Shown in pieces: positions 1 to 12,982 of a stretch of 40,000 nt of DNA. This DNA is from Chrysomallon squamiferum (Eukaryota; Mollusca; Gastropoda; Neomphalida; Peltospiridae), in assembly GCA_012295275.1 (NCBI GenBank), contig CM022667.1, forward strand, positions 11,947,538 to 11,987,537, written 5' to 3'. The notes beneath the pieces were generated by a model that saw only the letters and a program-made list of their open reading frames with translations, was not told where the DNA came from and searched no databases. Positions within the stretch are counted from its first letter, which is position 1; each line of letters starts with the position of its first letter. The translations under genes were made by a program, and so were the position numbers.

Positions 1-1394
<1,394 letters not shown>

Positions 1395-1432
1395 ACAAGT
1401 AATTAGACTGCATATAAACAATTTGAATTAAC

Positions 1433-1522
1433 TATGTGTGTGTGTATGTGTGTGTATATATATATATATATGTATGTATAGATGTATCGGTGTATGTATC
1501 TATCTATAACTGTATCTATGTA
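1433..1522. repeat. TG/TA/TATG compound microsatellite
   Basis: Blocks of TG, then TA, then degenerate TGTA and ATCT tetranucleotides. The following 1523-1983 is ordinary AT-rich sequence with no gene seen. Confidence 0.9.
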
Positions 1523-1983
1523 TACACGCATGTTTGTAGGATATTGTATTGTGTAACTGCACAGAAATATCTAAATAGGATATTTTAATGAAATGGATAA
1601 TGCGATACACGTTTGTTATTTTACACGTTTGTTGTTTAACGGTAAAAAAATAAATAAAAATAGACTGAATCGAGTCATGCATTCGAGTTACATTCCACGG
1701 TGAGGTTTCTGTTTTTGTCTTCTAGATTACCTGATAACGGATTATCGATCTGAACAAATCGGATACGCAAAGGTGTGTGAAATGTAGTGATACTGCTGAA
1801 TAACACTAGCGACATGTTTCACATTATCTTCATTTTATCGTTCTCCTGACCAGCATGGATACTTTTGTTGAATTAAGTGTTCCAGTTTCACGCTGGTAGG
1901 AGTCAAGCGTACTTCTTAAAGTATCGACCGAATCTGGTGAGAACTTTTTGTTTGTTGGCATCATAAAAGGAACAACAACAATT

Positions 1984-2075
1984 AAAAAAAAAATTTTTTT
2001 TTTTTTTTTTTAATAAAAGACATACAACAACAACAACAGCAACAGCAGCAACAGCAGCAACACAATAACAACGAC
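1984..2075. repeat. A10-T18 tract and CAA/CAG repeat
   Basis: Ten A directly followed by eighteen T (1984-2011) form a perfect self-complementary junction. Then come degenerate CAA, CAG and AAC trinucleotides. Nothing gene-like lies between here and 2319. Confidence 0.9.
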
Positions 2076-2312
2076 AAAAACAGTCATCGACAGATGTGGG
2101 AAGACCACATGGACAGTTTTTATCTTTGAAGATAACCGGCAGGTTTTGTTTTAGCGTTGACACGTAAACATATGCGCGTGACTTGAAAGAGGGCCTCTCT
2201 GATTTGGATCACAATTCAATTATTTAGAGGAAAATGGCGGAATACTTCTGAATAACTTAGCCGTGAACTGGAAAAACTTAACAAAGGCATTCGTCTTATA
2301 TTATTTATCAAT

Positions 2313-2319
<7 letters not shown>

Positions 2320-2352
<33 letters not shown>
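2320..2352. repeat. Poly(A) tract, 33 bases
   Basis: Pure A run followed by a purine-rich stretch. It has no recognisable retroposed body on its 5' side. Confidence 0.95.
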
Positions 2353-2353
<1 letters not shown>

Positions 2354-2618
2354 AAAAAAATGAGGGAAAAAAGAGAGAGAGAAAATGTTTTACGTTCAAG
2401 ATAATACTGGAACAATGTTTTGAAATTAATTCAGTCATTAGATAATACAAAATTTTCAAACCCTTTTCGGACCCATGTCTTGACAGGAGCACGTGCTTAC
2501 ATAATTTTAAAGATACGAAACAATCCTGTACTCTTCAGTAAAGAATCGTATGAAGACTGGCAAAACATTTAAATGTAGCTTGGTACGAATGAATAATCTA
2601 AAAATAAGAAAAAGATGA

Positions 2619-2620
<2 letters not shown>

Positions 2621-2701
<81 letters not shown>
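2621..2701. repeat. (GA)n microsatellite, about 40 units
   Basis: Pure GA dinucleotides. The Ser-Leu open frame on the other strand is a shadow of the repeat. Confidence 0.98.
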
Positions 2702-2702
<1 letters not shown>

Positions 2703-3595
2703 TTTGCTTTTATAAGTTATTATTTTACGTAGTTTCAACGACAAATGACTAAAAATATAATATTGCATTAAGTATTTGAATGCCGCCATTCAGTACTGCT
2801 GTAGTGACGTCATCGTGTGCATGGAGATGGGTGAAGTTTTCATTACAAATCGCAGACGTCAGTTCTAGAGAAAAATGCTAGTGCTTAGATATTTTTAAAC
2901 TCAACTCAGATGTTTTATGTTTCGTTATTTATAAAGTCTGATTGGAAAGAAAAACCAAACGAACGAAGAATAAACTTTAACATGGAAGTATGCAGAATAT
3001 ATTTAGTCTATCATAAACGTGTTCATATGACAATATGGGATTAGGGCATATGTACAATATTATTATGTATGCACTGATTTTCTAACTGTAGAAAACATCA
3101 AACCTCAGTGACATTTGTACCATCACAGTGAATAGGATACACGTGAAGTATTGCCCCATATTTAAACCAAATCATTTTTTACCTTTTATTTTTTTTTATC
3201 TTTGCTTTTTTTTCTTCTTGTTTTTTAAATAATCTTTTTAAGTTCTTCTTCTTATTATTATTTATTTATTTATTTTATTATATTTTATTTTTATTTCTTA
3301 TTACTAATTTGTTTCTTTGATATTACCATACACCAGTTTTGAAATATATTTTGCATACTTACTTGCTACTGAAAGCTGCTGCCAAAGTCTAACTGAATAA
3401 ATGACCAAATGTTACAACCTTAACATCTATCACAAAGTAATCTACACATTTCTCAGTAGGCTACAAAAAAGTCCGGGTGATTTAACACAGATAACTGAAA
3501 TATGATTTCCACGGAATTGCTGAACAAAAATCTCTGCTAAATCCTGCTGTCTCTAGCCATCCAGCTTACAGAACCCTTTCCTGAAACCCTGTCAG
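2702..3595. other. Intergenic, no gene recognised
   Basis: Unique-looking AT-rich sequence with a pyrimidine and T-rich stretch at about 3174-3310 (TTTA and TTATT runs). No coding signal seen. Confidence 0.6.
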
Positions 3596-3795
3596 TCAAA
3601 ACTACGCCCTGGACAAAACTCTAACGGACAAAACTACAGCCGGACAAAACCCTGACGGACAAAACTACAGCCGGACAAAACCCTGACGGACAAAACTACA
3701 GCCGGACAAAACCCCGACGGACAAAACTCTGACGGACAAAACTCTGACGGACAAAACCCCTATCGGGACAAAAACGCCGTGGACAAAACTTCAGT
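3596..3795. repeat. GGACAAAAC minisatellite
   Basis: About a dozen copies of a 15-16 base unit built on GGACAAAAC followed by CTGAC or TACAGCC. In the middle, two unit types alternate, giving a 31-base higher-order period repeated about three times. The ends are more diverged. It is richer in G+C than its surroundings and has no continuous open frame worth calling. Confidence 0.9.
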
Positions 3796-4390
3796 CCGTC
3801 CGAAATTTCTTTCGCTGTGTCATGCAGGTGTCAGTTTTACTGGCCATGAATCACACTTAAACAATAGAGAGTTGTCAGAATTCGTGTAAGTGCCATTTGA
3901 TCCGGTACCCCGTGTGTCGTTCGGCTAGGTCGGGTAAATGACAACATCGTTGTCAAGCAGCGTGCGCAACAACTGCATACTGAGTAAAGAGTTAAATCGA
4001 AAAACTCTCTTTCGAGCCAGCGGTCAAAAATGTCTAACACATCCACAATTTTTTCAGTTGACGGGAAAAAAAAAAAAAAAAAAAAAATACCGTGTTTTTA
4101 ATGTGTTTATACTTCTCCACAGTACATACTCTTGTTTCTGCCAGCAGTTATTATAAATTTTTGAGAGAAATCCACAACGATCAAATTGTCATGATATTGT
4201 TTCTGGGTTTGTTACTTATCGTCTGAATACTGCCAAACTCGTGCATACTGAGTGTTTAGCAACAATACAAAAACCTACATACTTCCAAATAAATCCAGTC
4301 TGTATTTAGTTTCTTTCAAACCGTTCAGGCCTATTCAATAATGAGGTCTGAGTACAGTTTAAAAAATATCTGGGCTATGCCAATCTTCTG
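3796..4390. other. Intergenic, no gene recognised
   Basis: Ordinary sequence with a poly(A) run at about 4067-4087. Short open frames here show no family resemblance. Confidence 0.6.
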
Positions 4391-4416
4391 ATATATATAT
4401 ATATATATATATATAT
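4391..4416. repeat. (AT)n microsatellite
   Basis: Thirteen AT dinucleotides followed by GTAT. The flank 4417-4600 is ordinary sequence. Confidence 0.95.
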
Positions 4417-4597
4417 GTATCTTCTTCGTCAGTGCACTTAGGTATATACAATTATGTATAAATGTTACAAACAAGAGATGTCCGATCTTAAGTGTTTCAA
4501 CGGAAACTCGCCTATCGGAAAAAGGCGTCATTTACTCAGTAATTCTGACAGTTAGAGAAGATGTGATGTAAAATATAGTAAACACTATGTGTATGTC

Positions 4598-4703
<106 letters not shown>

Positions 4704-4896
4704 GTGTTTGCCGATAATTACGTGTGTACGCGTACGTACATTTCGAAAAAAAAAAATGTCGATGAACATATAAATGTGTTTGGTCTCACCTACTCGTCAT
4801 AAACAGTAACTTTAGTATTATTTTTTTTTACATGTTTATTACGAGGTCAGTACCAGAAAGGCGAGTCCAGGAGTGTGTCGGTATGGTGAATAATCA

Positions 4897-4924
<28 letters not shown>
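4897..4924. repeat. (AT)n microsatellite
   Basis: Fourteen AT dinucleotides. 4925-5329 holds unique sequence without a gene that I can recognise. Confidence 0.95.
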
Positions 4925-4928
<4 letters not shown>

Positions 4929-5329
4929 CATCAGGGGCTAACTCGAAATTCAGAAGAAAAAAATAAAACAAAGAGTAATGCATCAGTACACATAATGTTA
5001 TCAAGCCAAAATCAAAATTTGAGAAAAGATTGTGCACCTGTCGTGAAGTGGGTCGTTGTTTTGAAAACAGAACGAGAGAACCGAGGTCAGTAGAGCAGGA
5101 ATGTGCAACCACCCAAAACAACGGTCTGGGGTAAAAATGAATGATTGAATGATTTTGAAAATGTTACTGGACTGTTTTTCCCAGGCTGGAAAAAGATTGT
5201 CACTGTTTGTTTGGCGGGTCACCTCCTACTTCCCGCCCCCAGGCAGAAATAATGTAAATTATATTTACAAACAAATAGTTTAAGTAAATGAACGTTAAGT
5301 ACTCCAAGCGACAGTGTTATTTTGTTTTT

Positions 5330-5458
5330 ATTGTTGTTACGTTATTATTATTATTATCAATGTTATTATTATTATTACTGTTGTTATTGTTATTACTATT
5401 AGTACTGTTGTTGTTATTATTATTATTATTGTTGTTATTATTATTATTATTATTGATA
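5330..5458. repeat. Degenerate ATT/GTT trinucleotide array
   Basis: Interrupted TTA, TTG and ACT triplets over about 130 bases. Leu-rich and Ile-rich open frames here follow from the triplet period. Confidence 0.92.
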
Positions 5459-6345
5459 TATCTTTTTCATTCCTAAGTCACAACTCTGTGTTACTTTTTA
5501 TCACACATGTGCAATTTTTTTTGTTACGTATCTATATTATATATCTGAGTTACACCTTTTATTATTTGTCATACATCACTGTTTTATCTTCGAGTTATAC
5601 AGTGCGTTTGTCTTTCGTATCACACCCATAATTATATCTCTGTATTACACCCCATTTAATAAAAAACAAAAAAAAAAAAAACACCTTTCTGTTGCACAAC
5701 ATTACTGACTTCTCTGTGTTAAATTTCCTTTCCACACGTCTGTTGTAAGTTCTTGCTATAAATCATTACCAAATTACCTATGATAAACATTACTAGTATC
5801 ACAGGTAAAAATCTGAACACATCAACAATTAAAAACCCTCGTGTATTTCCTAGTCGAAGTTCAGTAACGTTTTGTTTTCTTTTCGACTAAAAATACATAC
5901 TTCGCTAATAAATCGTTCTTCACTATTATATCATTCCAGAGTAAAGTAGATAATTGAAGTGTTTTCGACTTCCATAAAAAAAAAGAACGAAAAGGAGAAA
6001 AGCAAAAAAAAAAAAAAAAACGAAATGAAAGGACCGAAGACAAAGGATTACTCACAGTTTTACGGTGTCGTCTGCTACTCGGCTTCACGTTGCTCGTTGT
6101 TTTTGTAGAAGCGCTACATCTGATCGGAACACAGTGTATTGATTAATCTTCCTGGATACGAACGACACCGGAGAATTATTCGCTGTTGGTTGGAAACGTT
6201 TCGCGTAGAAATGTATAAACAAATGATACTGAGGGTAAAGAAACGTAGTCTTGTTTCATTGGTCCACTGTTGCTATTTCTGTTTCCTGGAATGAGAAAAG
6301 GAACAGTGGTAAAACAGTTCGTGAGAATTCTTAATGTTTTATACA
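5459..6345. other. Intergenic, no gene recognised
   Basis: AT-rich. A loosely recurring pattern (ATCTCTGTGTTACACC-like, 5475-5720) suggests a very degenerate tandem array of about 45-60 bases. Poly(A) runs lie near 5667-5681 and 6004-6020. No coding signal. Confidence 0.5.
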
Positions 6346-6399
6346 CATTATACGTACGTACGTACGTACACATGTCAACATACATACATACATACATAC

Positions 6400-6474
<75 letters not shown>
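6346..6474. repeat. ACGT, CATA and GA compound microsatellite
   Basis: Self-complementary ACGT repeats at about 6352-6370, then CATA tetranucleotides at about 6378-6401, then about 36 GA dinucleotides to 6474. Confidence 0.95.
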
Positions 6475-6477
<3 letters not shown>

Positions 6478-6681
6478 TCATCTTGAAAGAGAATATCCAG
6501 ATTTGAAAACGTTCACACGTGTTTAAAAATAGTCACAGTTTTATCTCACTCGTGTGTGTTTGTTTCGCACAGGAAGACAGTGTTTGCAGATGACGTAAAG
6601 CCGACATGTTTTTACTTTAATCCTCTGCTTGTTTATGACTTATTTTGTTTTGTTTTTAGAGAACTAAGAAGTTCATTACAG

Positions 6682-6683
<2 letters not shown>

Positions 6684-6753
<70 letters not shown>

Positions 6754-6783
6754 TGTGTGTGTGTGTGTTCTGGTATGTATGCG

Positions 6784-6818
<35 letters not shown>

Positions 6819-6835
6819 GCGTATATATATATATT
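6684..6835. repeat. GA, GT and AT compound microsatellite
   Basis: About 33 GA units, then nine GT units, then two AT blocks separated by GCGT. 6475-6683 is unique sequence. Confidence 0.95.
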
Positions 6836-7334
6836 CAGTGGTTGTTTATAGAAACCCACGTTTATTTAAAATATGATACTTTCATTTGTATAAAAAATAT
6901 AAAAAAAACAACAAAAACAACAAAAAAACAACAACAAAAACAACAGAAAAATAAATTAACGATTGTCACGTAAAACCTTTTAAACTAACACAACAAACAC
7001 GACAGCAAAAAATAAATTAAAATTTTTTAATTGTTTTGTGTTCTGTTATCACGCCTCGGTTTCTGATCTCAACTTCAGAGAGTCGATAACCAATAAAGTA
7101 GACTAAGATGTAAACACTGTCGTGTTAATCGTGTTGTGAGTACAGTTTCTCGCAGCAGTGATTAATACTGTATTTTAATGACGAAACACGGTGCCACAAA
7201 ACGAGTAACGGGGTCAAACAAACAGACGTGGAAGGCGCTGTACAAAGAGTCTGTTCGTGATTTCCCGTAATAAATCGTCAAACATCGAAACAAAATGCCT
7301 TGACGATAGCAAAACAGACATGTACGACTCTAAT
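6836..7334. other. Intergenic, no gene recognised
   Basis: Contains an A-rich AAC/AACAAAAAC stretch at about 6898-6956. The rest is ordinary AT-rich sequence. Confidence 0.6.
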
Positions 7335-7366
7335 TATACACACACACACACACGTACAAACATAAG

Positions 7367-7409
<43 letters not shown>

Positions 7410-7422
7410 CACACATACACAT
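7335..7422. repeat. (CA)n and (TA)n microsatellite
   Basis: Two CA blocks separated by GTACAAACATAAGT, ending in TA and CATACA units. Confidence 0.93.
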
Positions 7423-7627
7423 GCTTTGACTTATATCAGCAGTTGAATATGCGACCCTCACACTTGTCGTGTTTATCGGGTTTCAAATCGTGACGTGATA
7501 GAGCGATCTAAATGTAGTTAATTTTTAAAAACACACGATTTCCTTCGTTTGTGACATTTTATCTTTTGATGAACAACAAAAGCCGAGATCTTTAGAGCAA
7601 TAATCATTAAAAGAGCCATGTCCTACC

Positions 7628-7732
7628 AAAAAAAAAAAAAAAAAAAAAAAAATCCCAACAGAATCCAGACAAGAAGGTACGACAGTCTTCGCTTATTCCC
7701 CCTCGATTTTTTTTTTTTTTTTTTTTTTTTTT
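7628..7732. repeat. Poly(A) and poly(T) inverted pair
   Basis: Twenty-five A at 7628-7652 and twenty-six T at 7707-7732 with a 54-base unique spacer. Together they form a perfect A-T stem if folded. No element body is recognised between them. Confidence 0.9.
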
Positions 7733-8259
7733 CACTTTGGAAAACGAACAAATTTAGTAGTTTATGTCAGTTCACAGAATTTCTCACCTTTAATAAAACT
7801 CTGGAATCGCTCGCGAAGATCTGGGTGATAGGCGACTCGTTAAATTGTTTAAAAATTAAATATATTTCTGTCTGCTAGTTATGAGTAGACGAAAGAGATG
7901 CACCGCCACCCCCCCACCCCCCCACTTACTGAAATTACAGGCTCGCCCCTGGTTGCGGCTGGGTTGGTTTGACGTGTCGGTTAAATTTCAGACAAAGGTG
8001 AAAAAAAAAAAAAAAAAATCTGTTTGAGGATATTGAAAGAAAATATAAACGCTTCATTAAATTACGATATTTCCACCCTAATAAAATAAAAAAACGCCCG
8101 ACAAAAACACCTTTTTATATGATTCTTCTCATGTCTGTGTCGCTTTGTCAGTTGCCAGTTTGTTTAATAATGCGTTCTGTATTCATTTTTTAATTTTTTA
8201 ATTTTTTAATTCCTCAGTGATCCATTAGAAGAACTTTATAATGTATTTTATGATTGTTA
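7733..8259. other. Intergenic, no gene recognised
   Basis: Holds a C-rich run (CCCCCCACCCC, about 7911-7924), a short G+C patch to about 7980, a poly(A) run near 8000-8018 and ATTTTTTA repeats near 8190-8210. No gene. Confidence 0.55.
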
Positions 8260-8300
8260 TTTTATTTTATTTTTATTATTATTATAATTTTTTTTTTTTT

Positions 8301-8398
8301 TGCTATTGTAAATGAATATACACGACACATATTCACATCCTGGATGTCTATTGCTATTTAATAACATTGTTTAATAATACCACTGGAATATATTAATT

Positions 8399-8429
<31 letters not shown>

Positions 8430-8731
8430 TTTTGGTATTGGGTGTGTTAGTACTTGCTTTAAATTGTCATGTGAATAATCAAATCCAGTGATAGAACGTT
8501 AATAAATTCTGATGGTGTCGTTAAACAACGCTTGCCTTCAGTATTCAGTTGTATAAAATCATTTAATGTATTCCACTGGCGTCGTTCAACAATGTTTTGA
8601 CATCAGCATTCAGTACAAAATTGTTTTTCAAAAAAATAATTAATATATTCCAGTGGTGTTATTAAACAATGTTATTAAATAGCAATAGGCATCCAGGATG
8701 TGAATTTATTTCTTGTATATTCATTTACAAT

Positions 8732-8735
<4 letters not shown>
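8301..8735. repeat. Repeat element with 100-bp inverted arms
   Basis: The left arm 8301-8400 is the reverse complement of the right arm 8636-8735 with about six mismatches in 100 bases by eye. The arms start and end with TGCTATTGTAAATGAATATA and its complement. Poly(T) precedes the left arm and poly(A) follows the right arm, so the symmetry extends outward to about 8260 and 8790. The 235-base spacer holds poly(T) (8408-8433) and sequence shared with 11785-11985. There is no transposase frame, so it is either a foldback/MITE-like non-autonomous element or a local inverted duplication of a dispersed repeat. Confidence 0.9.
8440..8706. repeat. Dispersed repeat, copy 1
   Basis: Runs from GTGTGTTAGTACTTGC through the GGTGTCGTTAAACAACGC motif to the right arm of the inverted repeat. 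It matches 11785-12056 in direct orientation almost base for base, apart from the A-rich joint near 8630 and a few substitutions. The family is not recognised. Confidence 0.9.
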
Positions 8736-8768
<33 letters not shown>

Positions 8769-9230
8769 ATAAAAATAAAATAAAAAAAAAAAATAAAATA
8801 AAATCAATGTTTCATTATACCATGACTGACAGTATCCCATGCAGTACCCCAAACATAGAAAATCAATGAACATCTACGAGTGGTATTATTAAACAACGGT
8901 TTCGCAGAAACTGGTGTCTTAAAATTAAAAAGTGTGATAAATGTTTGACACCCAATAATTCAGTTGTAGAAAATCAATGTGTTTTAGTCGTGTCTAATTA
9001 AAGAATTGACTCCAACATTTAATAAAAAAAAAAAAAAATAAAAAATAAATAAAAATAAATTAATTTGTTCTAGTGGTATATATCATTTAAACAAATATTT
9101 GACCAGCGATGTTATTAAGCAAACATTGTCTGTAGTGGTTTCATGATCAATATCTGACTTGGATCAGATAAAGGTAGAAAAGGTAATCGATGCATTCTAG
9201 TGACGTCTTTGAACAAAACCAATAGAAACA
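8490..9230. repeat. Degenerate array of GTGGTGTCGTTAAACAA monomers
   Basis: A motif like ATTCCAGTGGTGTCGTTAAAC followed by AATGTTTGACATCAGCATTC and CAGTTGTAGAAAATCAATG recurs with growing divergence near 8510, 8573, 8650, 8880, 8980, 9068 and 9200. Unit length is about 70-110 bases because of variable A-rich joints (8735-8803, 9021-9062). It looks like an old tandem array, of which the dispersed repeat copies are a part. Confidence 0.6.
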
Positions 9231-9881
9231 TTTTTATTGGTATAATATCAAGATTGAGGAAGTGTGTTTGACTTCAGAGGATAATGAGAATTCATATCAA
9301 TAACATTTCTAATCCTAACTTTTGCGATCAAAGAGTGGAAATTTGTAAACAAATCTTTTGACTGCATTATTTCAGAGGAAAAGATACTCATTTCTGAGGT
9401 AGGACAGCCTACATTTAACACCACAAAAAGGCTTTAATAAACCAATAGTTTTGAATTTTGATTATTCTGAAAGGTGTTCGGGCGTAACGATATTTTCAAT
9501 ATGTACTGAAACTGGAAAAGAACTGGATAAACGGTGCCATTTTGTTTTTAATCATAATCTTTAAAGACCAACATCGACTGACTGTGAATATACATAAACA
9601 ACATCGCAATTTAATAACTATAAATAAATAAATAAATAAATAAATAAAAAAAACAAACTAAACGACCTTTGGTAAGTGCACTCAATACACTAGTGTTTTT
9701 ACGATTTGTGGGTTTTTTTAACTAAATTTTCAGATGACGTCACTGGCACCATTTTGAGCGAAGCAGTCAGTTCTGTCGTAGAATATGACGGAAATTTTAT
9801 ACATTAGAATATTGATTTTTAATTCATGTCGTAAAAATTCGTGTTTTGTAATAACCGTTTGGAACCTTATCATGAACAGAA
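9231..9881. other. Intergenic, no gene recognised
   Basis: Ordinary AT-rich sequence with an (AAAT)n block at about 9619-9650. No coding signal. Confidence 0.6.
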
Positions 9882-10058
9882 AAGTGACACTTTAGAACAA
9901 TCACAAAAATGACTCTTTAGAACAGTCACAAAAATGACTCTTTAGAATAGTCACAAAAATGACTCTTTAGAACAGTCAAAAAATGACTCCATAGAACAGT
10001 CACAAAAATGACTCTTTAGAATAGTCACAACAGTCACTCTTTAGAAGAATCACAAAAG
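9882..10058. repeat. 25-bp minisatellite, about 7 copies
   Basis: Unit built on TGACTCTTTAGAACAGTCAC plus an A run, spaced 25 bases (one unit is 24). Each joint AGTCA-caaaaa-TGACT is a short inverted repeat. Outer copies are diverged. Confidence 0.93.
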
Positions 10059-10133
10059 TGGATGTGTGATTCAGTGTGGGTAAGGAAAATTTAAAGTTAT
10101 GTTTTGAATTTAATTAAATATGACTCATGTTGA

Positions 10134-10137
<4 letters not shown>

Positions 10138-10168
<31 letters not shown>

Positions 10169-10177
10169 GAATAATAA

Positions 10178-10208
<31 letters not shown>

Positions 10209-10210
10209 AA
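10138..10210. repeat. (AAT)n and (GAA)n microsatellite
   Basis: AAT triplets to about 10180, then ten GAA triplets (10181-10210). Confidence 0.96.
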
Positions 10211-10229
10211 TACCACTAACGCAACCACG

Positions 10230-10461
10230 TCTACTACTACTACTGCTATTCTACTACTACTGCTATTACTACTACTACTACCACTACTTCTAATACTGCT
10301 ACTACTACTACTACTACTACTACTACTCCTACTACTACTATTATTACTACTACTTCTAATGCTAATACTATTACCACTACTACTACTATTTCTACCACTA
10401 CTACTATTACTACTACTACTATTACTACCACTACTACTACTATTACTACTACTACTACTAT

Positions 10462-10502
<41 letters not shown>

Positions 10503-10503
10503 T

Positions 10504-10559
<56 letters not shown>

Positions 10560-10632
10560 TTACTACTACTACTATTACTACTACTACTACTACTATTACT
10601 ACTACTACTACTATTACTACTACTACTACTAT

Positions 10633-10694
<62 letters not shown>

Positions 10695-10901
10695 TTACTA
10701 CTATTACTACTATTTCTACTACTACTACTGCTATTACTACTACTACTACTACTACTACTATTACTACTACTATTACTACTACTATTACTACTACTACTAC
10801 TACTATTACTACTACTACTACTATTACTACTACTACTACTACTATTACTACTACTACTACTATTACTACTACTACTACTATTACTTCTATTTCTACTACT
10901 G
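10230..10901. repeat. Very long TAC/TAT trinucleotide array
   Basis: About 670 bases of TAC triplets regularly interrupted by TAT and rare TGC, TCC or TTC triplets. The triplet phase is kept nearly throughout, which makes both strands open for about 200 codons (poly-Leu and poly-Val). These are not genes: there is no start context, no domain and only one or two residue types. Confidence 0.97.
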
Positions 10902-11784
10902 CCACACTATTATTTCTACGTGTTAACTGTTTATCGAAATAACCAGACTATTTGCGGAAAGTTAATCTGAACACAGAAATATTTTAAAGGCAACAGGTTT
11001 TCACAACAACTTAAATTAATTTAAAAACAACAAACCCATAATAATAATATCAATAAAAATGTTTCACATACATACATACACTCAGAAAGCATACATACAT
11101 ACACACAGAAAGCATACATACAGACACACAAACAGACACACAGAGTCTAATCAGGCGTACGTAAGACAGATAACATTTAATCGTAAAACACATACATAAA
11201 TAAAAACATAAATACAAACACTATTGCACACACACATACATACACATATATATGTACATATATATACACAATATGCAAACACACACACGCGCGCGCATGC
11301 TCATATACATTTTAGTCAAAGGTAAAAATTACCTCACGTATGTGTGTAACTGTATGTGTCTTTGCATGAACGTTTATAAGAATTAATTGTAAGAGTGCGG
11401 TGCTGTTTTTTTGCTGTGATTTTTCTCATCTGACTGTTTTCATGGTTAGTTGCCCCTCCTTCGTGTCAGCGAGTGATTATCAAAGGAAATGCAAGCATGA
11501 AATATTAAAAATAATAATAAAATAATAATAATAATGTGACCCGTTTTGCGTTATTCACCCGCAAAGTCTTTACCACAGTTTCATTCACCCATGACTATAT
11601 TTTCAAGGATAAGAAAAATTAAAAAAACTACTACCCCGAAAAAAAAAAAAAAAAAACCCAAACAAAAACAAAATAAACTATTTATTCTTCGTGTGTTTAT
11701 TTTATTGAAATTTCTAAACATCGTAGAAAACACGAAACAAAATAATTTAACGATTAGAATTGTTTTTCTAGTTTAAACGTAAGT
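10902..11784. other. Intergenic with degenerate CATA/CACA repeats
   Basis: 11066-11300 holds interrupted CATA, CACA and TATA tetranucleotides with CAGAAAGCATACATACA recurring. AAT triplets lie near 11507-11534 and a poly(A) run at 11640-11656. No gene. Confidence 0.7.
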
Positions 11785-12056
11785 TGTTGGATGTGTTGGT
11801 ACTTGCTTTAAATTGTCATGTGAATAATCAAATCCAGTGATAGAACGTTAATAAATTCTGATGGTGTCGTTAAACAACGCTTGCCATCAGTATTCAGTTG
11901 TATAAAATCATTTAATGTATTCCACTGGCGTCGTTCAACAATGTTTTGACATCAGCATTCAATACATTAAAAAAAAATAAAAATAAAAATATATTCCAGT
12001 GGTGTTATTAACCAATGTTATTTAATAGCAATAGATATCCAGGATGTGAATGTGTA
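11785..12056. repeat. Dispersed repeat, copy 2
   Basis: Begins GGATGTGTTGGTACTTGC and follows copy 1 almost base for base to ATCCAGGATGTGAAT. It ends inside what is the right inverted arm of copy 1 and has no left arm, so the inverted arrangement is not part of every copy. Confidence 0.9.
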
Positions 12057-12117
12057 TAATGTTTGCGAGCGGGAGTGAAAATCAATGTGTAAGAGGATTA
12101 AATATATTTATTTTTTT

Positions 12118-12322
<205 letters not shown>

Positions 12323-12982
12323 CAACAGAGATTTACTGATTTGGATTAATTATTTAGTGAACCTTTTTCTGCTGAGAACAATCAAAGAATAGCTTGTTTT
12401 TGTTTTTTTATATATTTTATTTTTTAATTTTTAATTTTTTTTTGATTTTCAGTATGTACGTTATTATTATTATTATTATTTTTTTTTTTATAAAAAGATA
12501 GTTTTATTTGAAATCATTTTTATTGCGTTCATTTCTAAATATTAATACTGGGATTTTATATTTTTATTATTTTATTTTAATAATTTCTAATTTTGCATTG
12601 TCATTTTTTTAAGTAAAAAAAAATATCAGTGTAGTAATAAAAACAGATGTTCTTGATGACTTTCATGTTAATATTAAAATATATATCTTTATCACGCTAA
12701 TTAAAGTGCTAAAAAAAAATGGTCTAAATACATTCTGCATACTTCCAATTAATGTTTTGTTTATTTAATTTTCTTTCACGTTTTATGGACCTAATTAAAA
12801 TGAATCTTCGGTGATAAAAAAAAAAAAAAAAAAAAAAAAAATAGTATAAAATCTATTCTGCATACTTCCAGTTAATGTTTTATATTTTCTTTCACGTCCA
12901 GTCTTAATTAATAATGAAGAATAACAACAAAAGAGTATGAATATAAACTATCGTCTTAGTGTGGCTTCTGCACGATTTCAGG

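Noticed and set aside
10246-10970. Open frames of 219 and 203 codons on opposite strands (poly-Val and poly-Leu).
   Set aside because: They are produced entirely by the in-phase TAC/TAT trinucleotide array and have no domain or start context.
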